Assembly: GCF_016623615.1 (NCBI RefSeq)
Contig: NZ_JAEHFX010000005.1
Span: 186,001 to 250,000 of the forward strand
From: Adhaeribacter terrigena
GTDB lineage: Bacteria > Bacteroidota > Bacteroidia > Cytophagales > Hymenobacteraceae
Reading direction: 5' to 3'
DNA length: 64,000 nt
The notes below the pieces were generated by a model. It ran no database searches, had not been told where the DNA came from, and saw only the letters and a list, made by a program, of their open reading frames with translations. The position numbers and the translations under genes are program-made. This document shows positions 50,046-57,738 of this stretch, in pieces (positions within the stretch are counted from its first letter, which is position 1; each line of letters begins with the position of its first letter).

Positions 50046-50699
50046 TTAATAAGCTACCGTAAAGCGCTCGCGGATGTGCTGCGGGTTTTCCAGTTCGTCT
50101 ACAAGGGCTACGGCGGTATCTTCTACCGAGGCTACGCTGTGGCCATTCTCATCGAATACCGGATTTTCCAGGCCTTTGCGGTAAGTACCTTTGCGAACGC
50201 CGGCGGTACCTTGGTGCATTTCCAGGGCCGGGCTCAGGAACGTCCAGTCCAGGTCGGTTTCTTTTTTAATTTCGTTTAAATAATCGCGGGCTGCGGTGGC
50301 GCCGGGCTTTATTTGTTCGGGGAATTCGGGAGTATCAACAATCTGAACACCTTCGGCGGTATATAAACTTCCTCCGCCGCCTACTACGATAAGCCGTTTC
50401 ACGCCCGACTTTTTTACGCCTTGCTGAATGGCTTTGGAACCGCTCAGGAAATCTTCGTACAGGTTCGGGTTAGTCCAGCCGGCGTTGAATGAACTGATCA
50501 CGGCGTCGTGGCTTTTCACTTTTTCGGCCAGTTCGGTTTCGTTTACCACGTTGGCTTGTACAACCTGCAGGTTTTCGTGCTGCTTTTTAATATTGGCGTT
50601 ATCGCGGGTGAGCGCCGTTACCTGGTGGCCGCGTTCGAGTAATTCGTTTAAAATGGCCGTGCCTACAAAGCCGGACGCTCCAATTAATGCTACTTTCAT
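50046..50699 (-). CDS. NAD(P)-binding oxidoreductase, Rossmann fold
   Basis: The 217-residue protein begins MKVALIGASGFVGTAILNELLERGHQVTALTRD, an NAD(P)-binding Gly motif (GxxGxxG), and resembles the atypical SDR group that includes NAD(P)H-flavin and NmrA-like proteins. Later SFNAGW and PALEMHQG support this. Product or substrate unknown. A copy of the Rrf2-type operator (50733-50753) sits just upstream, so it is probably controlled by the Rrf2 gene 70 bp upstream. Confidence 0.88.
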   Translation of the reverse strand: MKVALIGASGFVGTAILNELLERGHQVTALTRDNANIKKQHENLQVVQANVVNETELAEKVKSHDAVISSFNAGWTNPNLYEDFLSGSKAIQQGVKKSGVKRLIVVGGGGSLYTAEGVQIVDTPEFPEQIKPGATAARDYLNEIKKETDLDWTFLSPALEMHQGTAGVRKGTYRKGLENPVFDENGHSVASVEDTAVALVDELENPQHIRERFTVAY

Positions 50700-50732
50700 G
50701 TTTTTTAAGGGTTTCGTGTTTTATATTTATTT

Positions 50733-50753
50733 CTGTAATAAGGATAGTTACAG
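50733..50753 (-). promoter_or_regulatory. putative Rrf2 operator, copy 2
   Basis: CTGTAAT, 7-bp spacer, GTTACAG; one mismatch from the perfect dyad at 51180-51200. Located 34 bp upstream of the NAD(P)-binding gene start. Confidence 0.65.
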
Positions 50754-50769
50754 TTATGGATAAAAAATT

Positions 50770-51177
50770 TTAGCTGAACTGCAGGGCAAATTGCGCCAGC
50801 GTTTTTTTGCCCAGTTTCTGGATCATAGCTTGTTCAGCTTCGGTAAAGAGGTCTTCCAGGTGCGCGTTTATTTGTTTCCCGATCGGGCAAGCCGGATTCG
50901 GATCGTTGCTGCGGCCTAAAAGCGAATGCTGACGCACGGCCAGGTAAATATCCGAAAGTAGAATTTCGGTGGCCGGTTTGGCCAAGGTGCTGCCGCCGCC
51001 TTTGCCTTCTTTGCTTTCTACCAGGCCGCAGTTGCGCAGGTTGCTGAGTTCTTTGCGCACCACGGCGGCGTTCACGTTAATGCTGCCCGCAATGTATTCG
51101 GATGGCAACAGTTCTTCCGGCTGCAAATGAAGCAGGGTTAAAATGTGCAAAGCCGTGGCAAACCGGACGTTATTCAT
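50770..51177 (-). CDS. Rrf2 family transcriptional regulator
   Basis: The 135-residue protein has the Rrf2 winged helix: ATALHILTLLHLQPEELLPSEYIAGSINVNAAVVRKELSNLRNCGLVESKEGKGGGSTLAKPATEILLSDIYLAVR. In the C-terminal part a Cys occurs in NPACPIGKQI (near residue 97) but the three-Cys Fe-S set of IscR is absent, so it is more like YwnA/CymR-type regulators than IscR. A perfect 7-7-7 dyad upstream suggests autoregulation. Confidence 0.92.
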   Translation of the reverse strand: MNNVRFATALHILTLLHLQPEELLPSEYIAGSINVNAAVVRKELSNLRNCGLVESKEGKGGGSTLAKPATEILLSDIYLAVRQHSLLGRSNDPNPACPIGKQINAHLEDLFTEAEQAMIQKLGKKTLAQFALQFS

Positions 51178-51179
51178 AA

Positions 51180-51200
51180 CTGTAATTGTTTTTATTACAG
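51180..51200 (-). promoter_or_regulatory. putative Rrf2 operator, copy 1
   Basis: CTGTAAT, 7-bp spacer, ATTACAG: a perfect dyad 2 bp upstream of the rrf2 start. Recurs before the oxidoreductase gene. Confidence 0.72.
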
Positions 51201-51272
51201 TACAAAGTAACGGATCGGGAAGTTCAAAAGCAAATCTGTTTTCAAAAGAAAATTTTCAGGAAGTTTATTCGC

Positions 51273-51301
51273 ACTTTTTCAGGACAAAACCATAGCGTTT
51301 T
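51273..51301 (-). repeat. 29-bp interspersed repeat
   Basis: The minus strand reads AAAACGCTATGG through CTGAAAAAGT, in the divergent gap before the MDR oxidoreductase. Confidence 0.9.
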
Positions 51302-51437
51302 AGCAGCTACAAGCAACGTGATTAGAATAAGAAGGCTTGAACAAATCAGGAATTCCGGAGTTTAAGCATTTAGAATTGGCCTGGCGTAACGTGGGTAATT
51401 TTTCTGAAAACATAGTTAAGCAATCTAAAAATCAAAA

Positions 51438-52436
51438 ATGGAAGCAACGCAGATCGTATTGGCCAGCCGGCCGAAGGGCACGCCCACGAAGGATAATTTC
51501 CGGTTTGAAAATATTGCCCTGCCCGCTTTAAAGGAAGGCGAAGTTTTGCTGGAGCCGGTTTACGCTTCAGTAGATCCCTACATGCGCGGCCGGATGAGCG
51601 ACGCCAAATCGTATGTGCCGCCGTTTCAGGTAAATGCCCCGATGGAAGGCGGAGCGGTTGCCAAAGTCTTGGAGAGTAAAAGCGAGCTGCTTCGCGCCGG
51701 CGACATGGTTTTAGGCGCGCTTCCCTGGGCTACCAAAAGCATTGCGAGCGCCGAAAAACTGCAGAAAATAGATGCTTCGCTGGCGCCGTCCAGTTATTAT
51801 TTGGGAATTCTGGGTATGCCGGGCTTAACGGCTTATTTCGGGTTGCTGGATATTGGCAAACCCAAAGCCGGTGAAACGGTGGTGGTTTCCGGGGCAGCCG
51901 GAGCGGTAGGTTTGGTGGTAGGGCAGCTGGCTAAGATCCAGGGTTGCCGGGTGGTAGGTTTGGCGGGTTCCGAAGAAAAAGTGGCCTTGCTGAAAGCGGA
52001 ATTCGGCTATGACGAGGTGATAAACTACAAAACGACCAAAGATCTGGATACGGCCCTGAAAGCGGCCTGTCCCAGCGGCGTAGACGTTTATTTCGATAAC
52101 GTGGGCGGGGAAATTACCGATGCCGTGATCCGGAACATCAATTTTCACGCCCGCATTGTTTTGTGCGGCCAGATCGCGCTTTACAACGAAACCGCGCCAT
52201 CTTCCGGCCCCCGTTTCCTGCCCATGATCTTAACCCGCAGCGCTTTAATTCAGGGTTTTATAGTGAGTAATTACAGCGAGCGGTTTCCGGAAGGCATTCA
52301 GCAATTAGTAAAGTGGGTAAAAGAAGGCAAACTGCATTACCAGGAAACCATTCTGGAAGGCTTCGATAGACTGCCGGAAGCATTCCTGGGTCTTTTTTCG
52401 GGCGAAAATAAAGGGAAAATGCTGGTGAAGATCTGA
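51438..52436 (+). CDS. zinc-less medium-chain NADP-dependent oxidoreductase
   Basis: The 332-residue protein matches the CurA/YfmJ-like leukotriene-reductase branch of MDR enzymes: YASVDPYMRGRMSDAKSYVPPF, LGMPGLTAYFGLLDIG, the Rossmann VVSGAAGAVGLVVGQLAKIQGCRVVGLAGS, DVYFDNVGGEI and the end ENKGKMLVKI. Such enzymes reduce alkenal double bonds with NADPH and lack the catalytic zinc. Divergent from the rrf2 gene but without its operator in the adjacent gap. Confidence 0.93.
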   Translation: MEATQIVLASRPKGTPTKDNFRFENIALPALKEGEVLLEPVYASVDPYMRGRMSDAKSYVPPFQVNAPMEGGAVAKVLESKSELLRAGDMVLGALPWATKSIASAEKLQKIDASLAPSSYYLGILGMPGLTAYFGLLDIGKPKAGETVVVSGAAGAVGLVVGQLAKIQGCRVVGLAGSEEKVALLKAEFGYDEVINYKTTKDLDTALKAACPSGVDVYFDNVGGEITDAVIRNINFHARIVLCGQIALYNETAPSSGPRFLPMILTRSALIQGFIVSNYSERFPEGIQQLVKWVKEGKLHYQETILEGFDRLPEAFLGLFSGENKGKMLVKI

Positions 52437-52470
52437 TAAGCCTGGTTCCTGTTCTTATTGCCAAAATGCG

Positions 52471-52499
52471 ACTTTTTCGGTTCAAAATCATACCGTTCA
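52471..52499 (-). repeat. 29-bp interspersed repeat (degenerate end)
   Basis: The plus strand reads ACTTTTTCGG through ATCATACCGTTCA; 35 bp past the oxidoreductase stop. Confidence 0.75.
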
Positions 52500-52575
52500 G
52501 ATTAACCAAACCTTTTAAAAAAGGGAGCAGGTCATTGCTGGCATGACCGTAAACGCATATGTTAATCCTCAATAG

Positions 52576-52612
52576 AAAAAAGCCCGCTCCGGGAATTCCG
52601 GGGCGGGCTTTT
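52576..52612. terminator. intrinsic terminator fused to a 29-bp repeat
   Basis: AAAAGCCCGC and GCGGGCTTTT arms with an inner CCGG/CCGG stem; convergent genes. Confidence 0.9.
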
Positions 52613-52641
52613 ACTTTCTCGGGCTAAAACCATACCGTTTT
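52613..52641 (-). repeat. 29-bp interspersed repeat after a terminator
   Basis: The minus strand reads AAAACGGTATGG through CGAGAAAGT, ending 2 bp past the thioredoxin-like stop. Confidence 0.85.
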
Positions 52642-52642
52642 T

Positions 52643-53113
52643 TTATGGCAGCAATTGCAGCAGGTCGGCTTCTATGCTCTGGCGCACAGTTTCTACTACG
52701 CGGCCTTTTTCTTCGCCGTTTTGCAGGATTATGAAAGTAGGCACGTTATTCACGCCGTATTGTTTTTCCAGTTTTTCCGGCGAATTCTTCTGTTCATCTA
52801 CCAGATAGAGTTGAATGTTCTTGCGGGGAACACCGGCTTCATCCATGGTTTTAAAGAATTTCGGGAGCAGGTTATGCGTGTCGGAGCACCACATGCCGCC
52901 AAAAACCAGGAACGTAGCATTGGCTGATAAGGCTTTTTTTAGTCCGGCAACCGAGGCGGCATCAGGTTTGTAGCTTTCATACGTTGGGTTGAACCAGGTG
53001 CAGGTAGTTTCTAAGGTTAAGAGTTTGGCATCGGTGGTACCTAAAAGCGGGGTGGTTTGGGCCATGGTGGCAAAAGTTATAATCGTGAAAAGAAGGGCAA
53101 GCAAATGTTTCAT
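52643..53113 (-). CDS. secreted thioredoxin-like protein with a one-Cys active site
   Basis: The ATG at 53113 gives 156 residues with a signal peptide (MKHLLALLFTIITFATMAQT). The mature fold shows FGGMWCSDTHNLLPKFFKTMDEAG, where the usual CxxC is CSDT, so only one Cys remains; QLYLVDEQKNSPEKLEKQYGVNNVPTFIILQNGEEKGR carries the cis-Pro. It may be a thiol carrier or binding protein rather than a reductase. Confidence 0.85.
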   Translation of the reverse strand: MKHLLALLFTIITFATMAQTTPLLGTTDAKLLTLETTCTWFNPTYESYKPDAASVAGLKKALSANATFLVFGGMWCSDTHNLLPKFFKTMDEAGVPRKNIQLYLVDEQKNSPEKLEKQYGVNNVPTFIILQNGEEKGRVVETVRQSIEADLLQLLP

Positions 53114-53320
53114 GGCGTAAAGATACGGGTTTGCACCATAACGGTTCAATCCGCCATAAATTGGCTCAGAAATCCCGACATTTTGGCTTTAAAGGTTGAT
53201 TTCGACAGTTATTTTTACTGCCTTTCTGTCTGGAATGCTGCATGAAGGGAATTTTAGCTGCATGCAGTACGTTTGGTATATAGTTTGTAATACACAGACA
53301 AAAAGAAAGGAAATTAAGCC

Positions 53321-53701
53321 ATGAAGCTTTTTAAAGATAAGAAATTTTTACAAACCATTGCCCGCCAGATCGACATTTGGAATACGCTTGGAGGAGGTGT
53401 AGTGCGAACTGAGGTAGAGATAGAAAAACGCAAAAAAGGCGCTATTATTCACGTTTCGGCACCATCGGTAAATCCGGAAGCCTTCCAGATACAGTTGAAC
53501 CAGAACAAGCTTATCGTTTTCGCCATCCTGCCAGGTAACGAAAATAACGAGCTGCAGATCCCGCTTTTCTACCAGGAATTTATTATGCCGCAGCACGTAG
53601 CCCTGGACCGGATTAAAGCAGTTTATGAGGGTGGCGAATTGCAGGTGCGGCTACCATATCTGGAAAACCATATCCGCCAGATAGATATTGAATTTGAGTA
53701 A
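53321..53701 (+). CDS. Hsp20-like protein (divergent)
   Basis: A 126-residue protein with an alpha-crystallin-like core: VEKRKKGAIIHVSAPSVNPEAFQIQLNQNKLIVFAIL followed by FIMPQHVALDRIKAVYEGGELQVRLPY. It lacks the usual conserved A-x-x-x-n-GvL motif wording, reading YEGGELQV instead, so it is a divergent small heat-shock relative. A canonical Hsp20 gene lies 305 bp downstream. Confidence 0.8.
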   Translation: MKLFKDKKFLQTIARQIDIWNTLGGGVVRTEVEIEKRKKGAIIHVSAPSVNPEAFQIQLNQNKLIVFAILPGNENNELQIPLFYQEFIMPQHVALDRIKAVYEGGELQVRLPYLENHIRQIDIEFE

Positions 53702-53721
53702 TTTTTTATTGTTTAAAGTGG

Positions 53722-53757
53722 AAAAAGAGGCGCCGTTTTACAGCGCCTCTTTTTTTT
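53722..53757 (+). terminator. intrinsic terminator
   Basis: AAAAAGAGGCGC / GCGCCTCTTTTTTTT stem. Confidence 0.93.
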
Positions 53758-54006
53758 ATGCAGGTATAGAGAAGGGGATTTTTATTTTAATTTCCGGATT
53801 TGGGTTTCCGGGATTTGGGGCTGGTTAAAGGGTGTAAACTACTTCACTAAAAATTTGGTGCGCTTCACAACTTATTGCCGGGTAAAGCTTTACAAGGCGG
53901 TTTTGGTCTGAAACCTTAAGCTTTGTTGCGGGTATAAAATTTATTCCGGGCAGAAGTTCCGGCGTGTAATTTTTAGTTCATTATACCCAAAAAGGAGAAT
54001 ATAATT

Positions 54007-54534
54007 ATGGCAATTCAAAAATTCCAAAACCCTTTAGCCGATGAAATGACCCCGTCGAGCTTTAGCACTATGCTGGACCGTTTCTTCAACGATTCTTTAA
54101 ATTCGCGTAAGGCTATGGCCAATTTTACGCCCCACGTAGATACCTCCGAAACCGATAACAGTTACGAGATTGAGGTTTCGTTGCCGGGGCTGAAAAAAGA
54201 AGAGATCGAGATCGATTTTCAGGATGGCCGCCTGACCATTTCCGGCGAACGGAAATTTTCGGATGAAAAGCGCACGAAGAAATACCACATGCTCGAAAGC
54301 CAGTATGGTTCCTTTTCCCGGTCTTTTTACCTGCCGGATTCCATAAATTCCGAAGCCATAGATGCAGAGTTTGAAGACGGCGTACTGCGGATCACTGTAC
54401 CAAAAGAAACCCGCAAAATTTCCCGGCAGCAGATCAAGATCAAAGGGGCCTCCGATAAAAAGAATGTTGGAAATACCGGTAAAAATGAAAGTGCCGGTAA
54501 AAGCAATTCCGGCGACGGCAAACAAAAACGGTAG
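54007..54534 (+). CDS. Hsp20/alpha-crystallin small heat-shock protein
   Basis: The 175-residue protein has the full alpha-crystallin domain: PHVDTSETDNSYEIEVSLPGLKKEEIEIDFQDGRLTISGERK and the C-terminal motif FEDGVLRITVPK. The start is preceded by AAAGGAG at 53991-53997, an unusual Shine-Dalgarno-like site for this phylum. The Lys/Asn/Gly/Ser-rich tail ends Lys-Arg-TAG inside a 29-bp repeat. It should act as an ATP-independent holdase for unfolded proteins. Confidence 0.95.
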   Translation: MAIQKFQNPLADEMTPSSFSTMLDRFFNDSLNSRKAMANFTPHVDTSETDNSYEIEVSLPGLKKEEIEIDFQDGRLTISGERKFSDEKRTKKYHMLESQYGSFSRSFYLPDSINSEAIDAEFEDGVLRITVPKETRKISRQQIKIKGASDKKNVGNTGKNESAGKSNSGDGKQKR

Positions 54535-54553
54535 GCTTTACAAGCTGAAAACC
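54525..54553 (+). repeat. 29-bp interspersed repeat forming a stop codon
   Basis: AAAACGGTAGGC through GCTGAAAACC; AAACGGTAG supplies the Hsp20 Lys-Arg-TAG. Confidence 0.85.
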
Positions 54554-54560
54554 AGATAAA

Positions 54561-54589
54561 ACAAAAAGCGCTGCAAAAGCGCTTTTTGT
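54561..54589 (+). terminator. intrinsic terminator of hsp20
   Basis: ACAAAAAGCGC / GCGCTTTTTGT stem around a 7-nt loop. Confidence 0.85.
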
Positions 54590-54694
54590 TTTATGCTTTA
54601 ACCGCAAAGGCCGTAAAAGTATTTTGCTAAAATGCAGGTATTCCGGGTTTTCGGTTATACTTTTATACCTGAAAATCATACCCTTTTTAAAATT

Positions 54695-55000
54695 ATGGAA
54701 CAACCCGCCAGTTCCAGGAAATGCCCCAGCTGCGGCCAATGGTCGGCATGGCACCAGCACCCCGACGACAAATGCGAATATTGCGGTAACGTGCTCGATC
54801 CGCAAGGGCTAAAAGCCCGCCAGGCGCGCGAAGAAGACGAATTCCGGCAAAAAGACCAGTTCAATATCAGCCTGATCGAAATCTATTCGTATGATTCGGG
54901 GTTTACCCGTTTCTGGAAACGCATTGTACAGGCTTTTCAGATCTCGCTGATGGCCATTATTTCGTTTATAATATGGGTGGTTACAATTTTAGCCGGTTGA
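54695..55000 (+). CDS. small zinc-ribbon membrane protein
   Basis: The ATG at 54695 gives 101 residues. CPSCGQWSAWHQHPDDKCEYCGN (residues about 10-32) makes a CxxC-x-CxxC zinc ribbon, and the C-terminus has a membrane helix ISLMAIISFIIWVVTILAG. It overlaps the next gene by 28 bp. Probably membrane-associated with a cytosolic zinc finger; function unknown. Confidence 0.75.
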   Translation: MEQPASSRKCPSCGQWSAWHQHPDDKCEYCGNVLDPQGLKARQAREEDEFRQKDQFNISLIEIYSYDSGFTRFWKRIVQAFQISLMAIISFIIWVVTILAG

Positions 55001-55380
55001 ATGTTGCCGTTTTCCGGAACCCGCTTTTGCAGAGCTTCAGTTTTTTATACGTTTTGCATACCGTTTTGCGGAAGCTAATCGAAATTGAGAACGCCTTTCT
55101 GAATAATTACCTGAACGACCTGCTTTGTTTGCCCTTGGTTTTAGGCACTGCCGTTTTCCTGCAGCGCAACCTGGTGCTCCGGCAGCCTGACTATGCGCTT
55201 ACGGGTTGGCAGATCGGGTGGGTGGTAATTTACTTTTCGGTAATGTTTGAAGCGGTCATTCCCTTGCTTGTGAGCCGCTATACCGCCGATTTTTTTGACG
55301 TAATATGCTACGCTGCCGGAGGCTGGCTTTTCTGGGTTTTTGGAAACGCAAAAGGTAGCGAATTGGTACGAAGCGCCTGA
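54973..55380 (+). CDS. small integral membrane protein
   Basis: A 135-residue protein with four hydrophobic segments (LLCLPLVLGTAVFL, IGWVVIYFSVMFEAVIPLLV and DVICYAAGGWLFWVF among them) and no recognised family. It starts inside the zinc-ribbon gene, 28 bp before that stop; a start a few codons later is possible. The overlap points to a coupled pair. Confidence 0.65.
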   Translation: MGGYNFSRLNVAVFRNPLLQSFSFLYVLHTVLRKLIEIENAFLNNYLNDLLCLPLVLGTAVFLQRNLVLRQPDYALTGWQIGWVVIYFSVMFEAVIPLLVSRYTADFFDVICYAAGGWLFWVFGNAKGSELVRSA

Positions 55381-55388
55381 AAAAGCTT

Positions 55389-55655
55389 TTAATCTTTCAG
55401 AAAACGGGCTTTAATAATGGTCGAAAGGTAATCGTACACTTCGGTAACTTCTTTATCGAACATAAAAACATTGTAGGCGTCGGCGGTGGTTTTCATTACC
55501 CGGCAGCCGTTCTCGATCATCAGGAAGATCACTTCGCGGATACGCAGCGGATGACCGGCCACATTCAGCATGCAAATGGAGTCGCTGCTTTCTACCTGCA
55601 GAAACATGTGCTGAATATCGTTCTCGTTATAAATATATTCTGAAGTTGCTGACAT
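55389..55655 (-). CDS. small conserved protein of unknown function
   Basis: An 88-residue soluble protein: SEYIYNENDIQHMFLQVESSDSICMLNVAG, HPLRIREVIFLMIENGCRVMKTT and a C-terminal helix. No motif recognised. Convergent with the membrane-protein gene, 8 bp apart. Confidence 0.6.
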   Translation of the reverse strand: MSATSEYIYNENDIQHMFLQVESSDSICMLNVAGHPLRIREVIFLMIENGCRVMKTTADAYNVFMFDKEVTEVYDYLSTIIKARFLKD

Positions 55656-55750
55656 GCGGGATAAATTTACTGCTAACAGAACGGCATTTTTACCGGGATC
55701 ATACAGAAGCTTTTAAAGGGAATTTAGAAGCCGTAATTCATAAACTTAAA

Positions 55751-55981
55751 TTAATTACGCGTATTCATAATATGAAAGGCTTGCGCCCGCGTAATTTCTT
55801 TGGTCAATAATATTTCTTCCCGGCACTGGGCGTCGCGGCAGAGCTGTAGCTGAAACGTATTCCGGGGATCGTAAAAGATTTGAGCGGTCAGATCTTCATA
55901 GGTTATTTTAAAGATCCGCTTTGCTCTTTTACGTATCCGGGAAAGCCGGTAAGATATATTTTTATTCATTTCCATATTCAT
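55751..55981 (-). CDS. small basic protein of unknown function
   Basis: The 76-residue protein opens MNMEMNKNISYRLSRIRKRAKRIFKITY; an ATG two codons later is possible. The rest is FYDPRNTFQLQLCRDAQCREEILLTKEI and AQAFHIMNTRN. Basic, possibly nucleic-acid binding; no family recognised. Confidence 0.6.
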   Translation of the reverse strand: MNMEMNKNISYRLSRIRKRAKRIFKITYEDLTAQIFYDPRNTFQLQLCRDAQCREEILLTKEITRAQAFHIMNTRN

Positions 55982-56128
55982 TGCACATATTCGCTTTCAG
56001 GGATATACGGCTTTAACGGTTATATGCTACATATAAGTTTCTATTTCAAATTAAATCAAATAAGTTACTTTAAATATTGCAATTTTGCGCCCGTTTCAGA
56101 AAATAAATTAACGAAGAAACGGCAAAAT

Positions 56129-56157
56129 AAAAAGCCGCTCCCATTAGGGGCGGCTTT
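56129..56157 (-). terminator. intrinsic terminator
   Basis: AAAGCCGCTCC / GGGGCGGCTTT stem with T-run on the minus strand, 30 bp past the stop. Confidence 0.85.
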
Positions 56158-56186
56158 CCGGAATTCATTTTTCCAAAACGGCAAAG

Positions 56187-56453
56187 TTATTTGTGTTGGT
56201 AAAAGATATGCTGCACCGGCGTTTTAACTCCCTGTGGCAAAGGCCCCCGGTCAGGCCGCAAAACTTCATCCTGATCGGAAATAATAAACCAGGACCGGAT
56301 AGCTTTTTTGGCCGGCTGAGTGGTATTTTTTAAGCTGGGCTGCGCACTGCCGGCCGTGAATTTTTGCTTGGGCATTTGCTGTTCGGTAGGGCGGTTGGCC
56401 ATTACCAGGGCAGTTTGCAGCAGCGCCGCGAGAAGAAATAAAAGCTTTTTCAT
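56187..56453 (-). CDS. short secreted protein of unknown function
   Basis: The ATG at 56453 gives 88 residues with a signal peptide (MKKLLFLLAALLQTALVMA). The remainder is basic and Pro/Gln-rich (NRPTEQQMPKQKFTAGSAQP) then RSWFIISDQDEVLRPDRG. No family recognised. Confidence 0.6.
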   Translation of the reverse strand: MKKLLFLLAALLQTALVMANRPTEQQMPKQKFTAGSAQPSLKNTTQPAKKAIRSWFIISDQDEVLRPDRGPLPQGVKTPVQHIFYQHK

Positions 56454-56601
56454 AGTTGTGATCATTAAAGTGTTAAAAAAACGGGTTCCTTTTTTTATCC
56501 GGAACGATTACTTAGAAGATGCAAAGCCGGGGCCTTGGGTTGCCTGAGGTTAGAATATTATTTCTTGGTTTTTTTATAAATAATATTTTTTAAGTTTTTT
56601 C

Positions 56602-56630
56602 GGGTTTTCCTGCCCAAACACATAGCGTTT
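56602..56630 (-). repeat. 29-bp interspersed repeat (degenerate left end)
   Basis: The plus strand reads TTTTCCTGCCCAAAC, ACATAGCGTTTT. Confidence 0.65.
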
Positions 56631-56982
56631 TTCAGATAAATGAACCAAGCCGGAAACGGATTAACTTCTTAAATCTGGTTGAATTTCAATTCCGTTTTAG
56701 CTGATTAATGATGTTCAAGCGGCATGCCAATAAAATAAAAATGCTTTGAATGGCTTATTAGGTGTATTTTGATGGGTTTTGGAATTTTTACTGTACCGAA
56801 AACAGGCAAAGTATGTGCTATTTCAGTACACCTGGAAAAGTCCCGATGTCGGAAATACAAACAACTGTATAGAGGCAAACCCCGGATAGGCAAGCAACCG
56901 GGTGCCAGGAGCCTCAGATCTTGCCATGATATAGATAAAGTTATATATGCAGATCTATAAGGGTTAAGATGCCGGAAATGAG

Positions 56983-57010
56983 AAAGGCCATCCTAAAAAG
57001 AACGGCCTTT
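56983..57010. terminator. hairpin past the SH3-domain gene
   Basis: AAAGGCC / GGCCTTT arms around 14 nt; T-runs weak on both strands. Confidence 0.6.
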
Positions 57011-57048
57011 ACTTTCACCCACTACTAACTGTTCACTGCAGGGATGTC

Positions 57049-57333
57049 TTATTGTTTGGCAGCCGTAGCAGTAACTGGTTGTTTCTTTATTTTTGGTAAA
57101 TGTGTGTTATGGATGTAGCCGCTTTCTGAGCCGGCCGTTACAATAGACCAGTTCGCATCAAATTTGCGCACCAGCATTACGTCTTCCGTGCTATTCAGCA
57201 CTTTCACCACTTCGCCTTTGGGATTCGGCTGACGATAAAGATTTACATTGTCTGATTTTAATTTTACCGGCTCCTGGGCAAAGGCAAAAGCGGCTTGTAA
57301 TGATAAGGCGAAGGCAACAACTAACTTTTTCAT
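57049..57333 (-). CDS. secreted bacterial SH3-domain protein
   Basis: The 94-residue protein has a signal peptide (cut after AFAQ) and one SH3 domain: VNLYRQPNPKGEVVKVLNSTEDVMLVRKFDANWSIVTAGSESGYIHNTHL, with the usual GYIH-type motif. Such domains bind peptidoglycan or peptides; ligand unknown. Confidence 0.85.
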   Translation of the reverse strand: MKKLVVAFALSLQAAFAFAQEPVKLKSDNVNLYRQPNPKGEVVKVLNSTEDVMLVRKFDANWSIVTAGSESGYIHNTHLPKIKKQPVTATAAKQ

Positions 57334-57738
57334 AATCTAATGGCTTTAAAAATTTTTATAATATTTATGTTTCGTTTTCTGTAATTGGCAGCTGAACCGG
57401 TTCCTGCTTAAAAGATGCCGGCAGTCTGGTTCAGGTTGCCCGGGGTGTAAATTTTTTCAGTAATATTTTCTTTCCGCAGTATTATGGTTTGAAAATTGCG
57501 GGGCCTTCCCGGTTTTGTCAGGTTCTTAACCCGGTTATTGTTCAGGGCCCTGACACCAGAAATTCAACCATTGTGCCAGTAGCTAAAAACTGCTTAAACG
57601 CGCTAAAAAAGCGGTTTTTTTATTTTCAGCGTCCTGTGGTTGTACTGTTTGCGAACAAAAGCGTGTCCGGAAACAAACATTGCCTGACAAGGAATCTTCC
57701 GGAGCCGGCACCAAAAAGAATTGATATTTTTAAGAATT
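57334..57738. other. 405-bp divergent gap
   Basis: No supported gene; the frame from 57489 overlaps the next gene in another frame. It contains CGCT/AGCG with T7 at about 57600-57622, a weak terminator-like hairpin. Confidence 0.4.

Larger units (their letters stand above)
56454..57048. other. 595-bp gap without a supported gene
   Basis: Holds a 29-bp repeat and a hairpin near the right edge. Two short opposing frames at 56705-56960 lack coding character. The left part is the promoter region of the preceding minus-strand gene. Confidence 0.5.

Noticed and set aside
56705-56960. Two short opposing frames
   Set aside because: No signal, motif or codon pattern on either strand.
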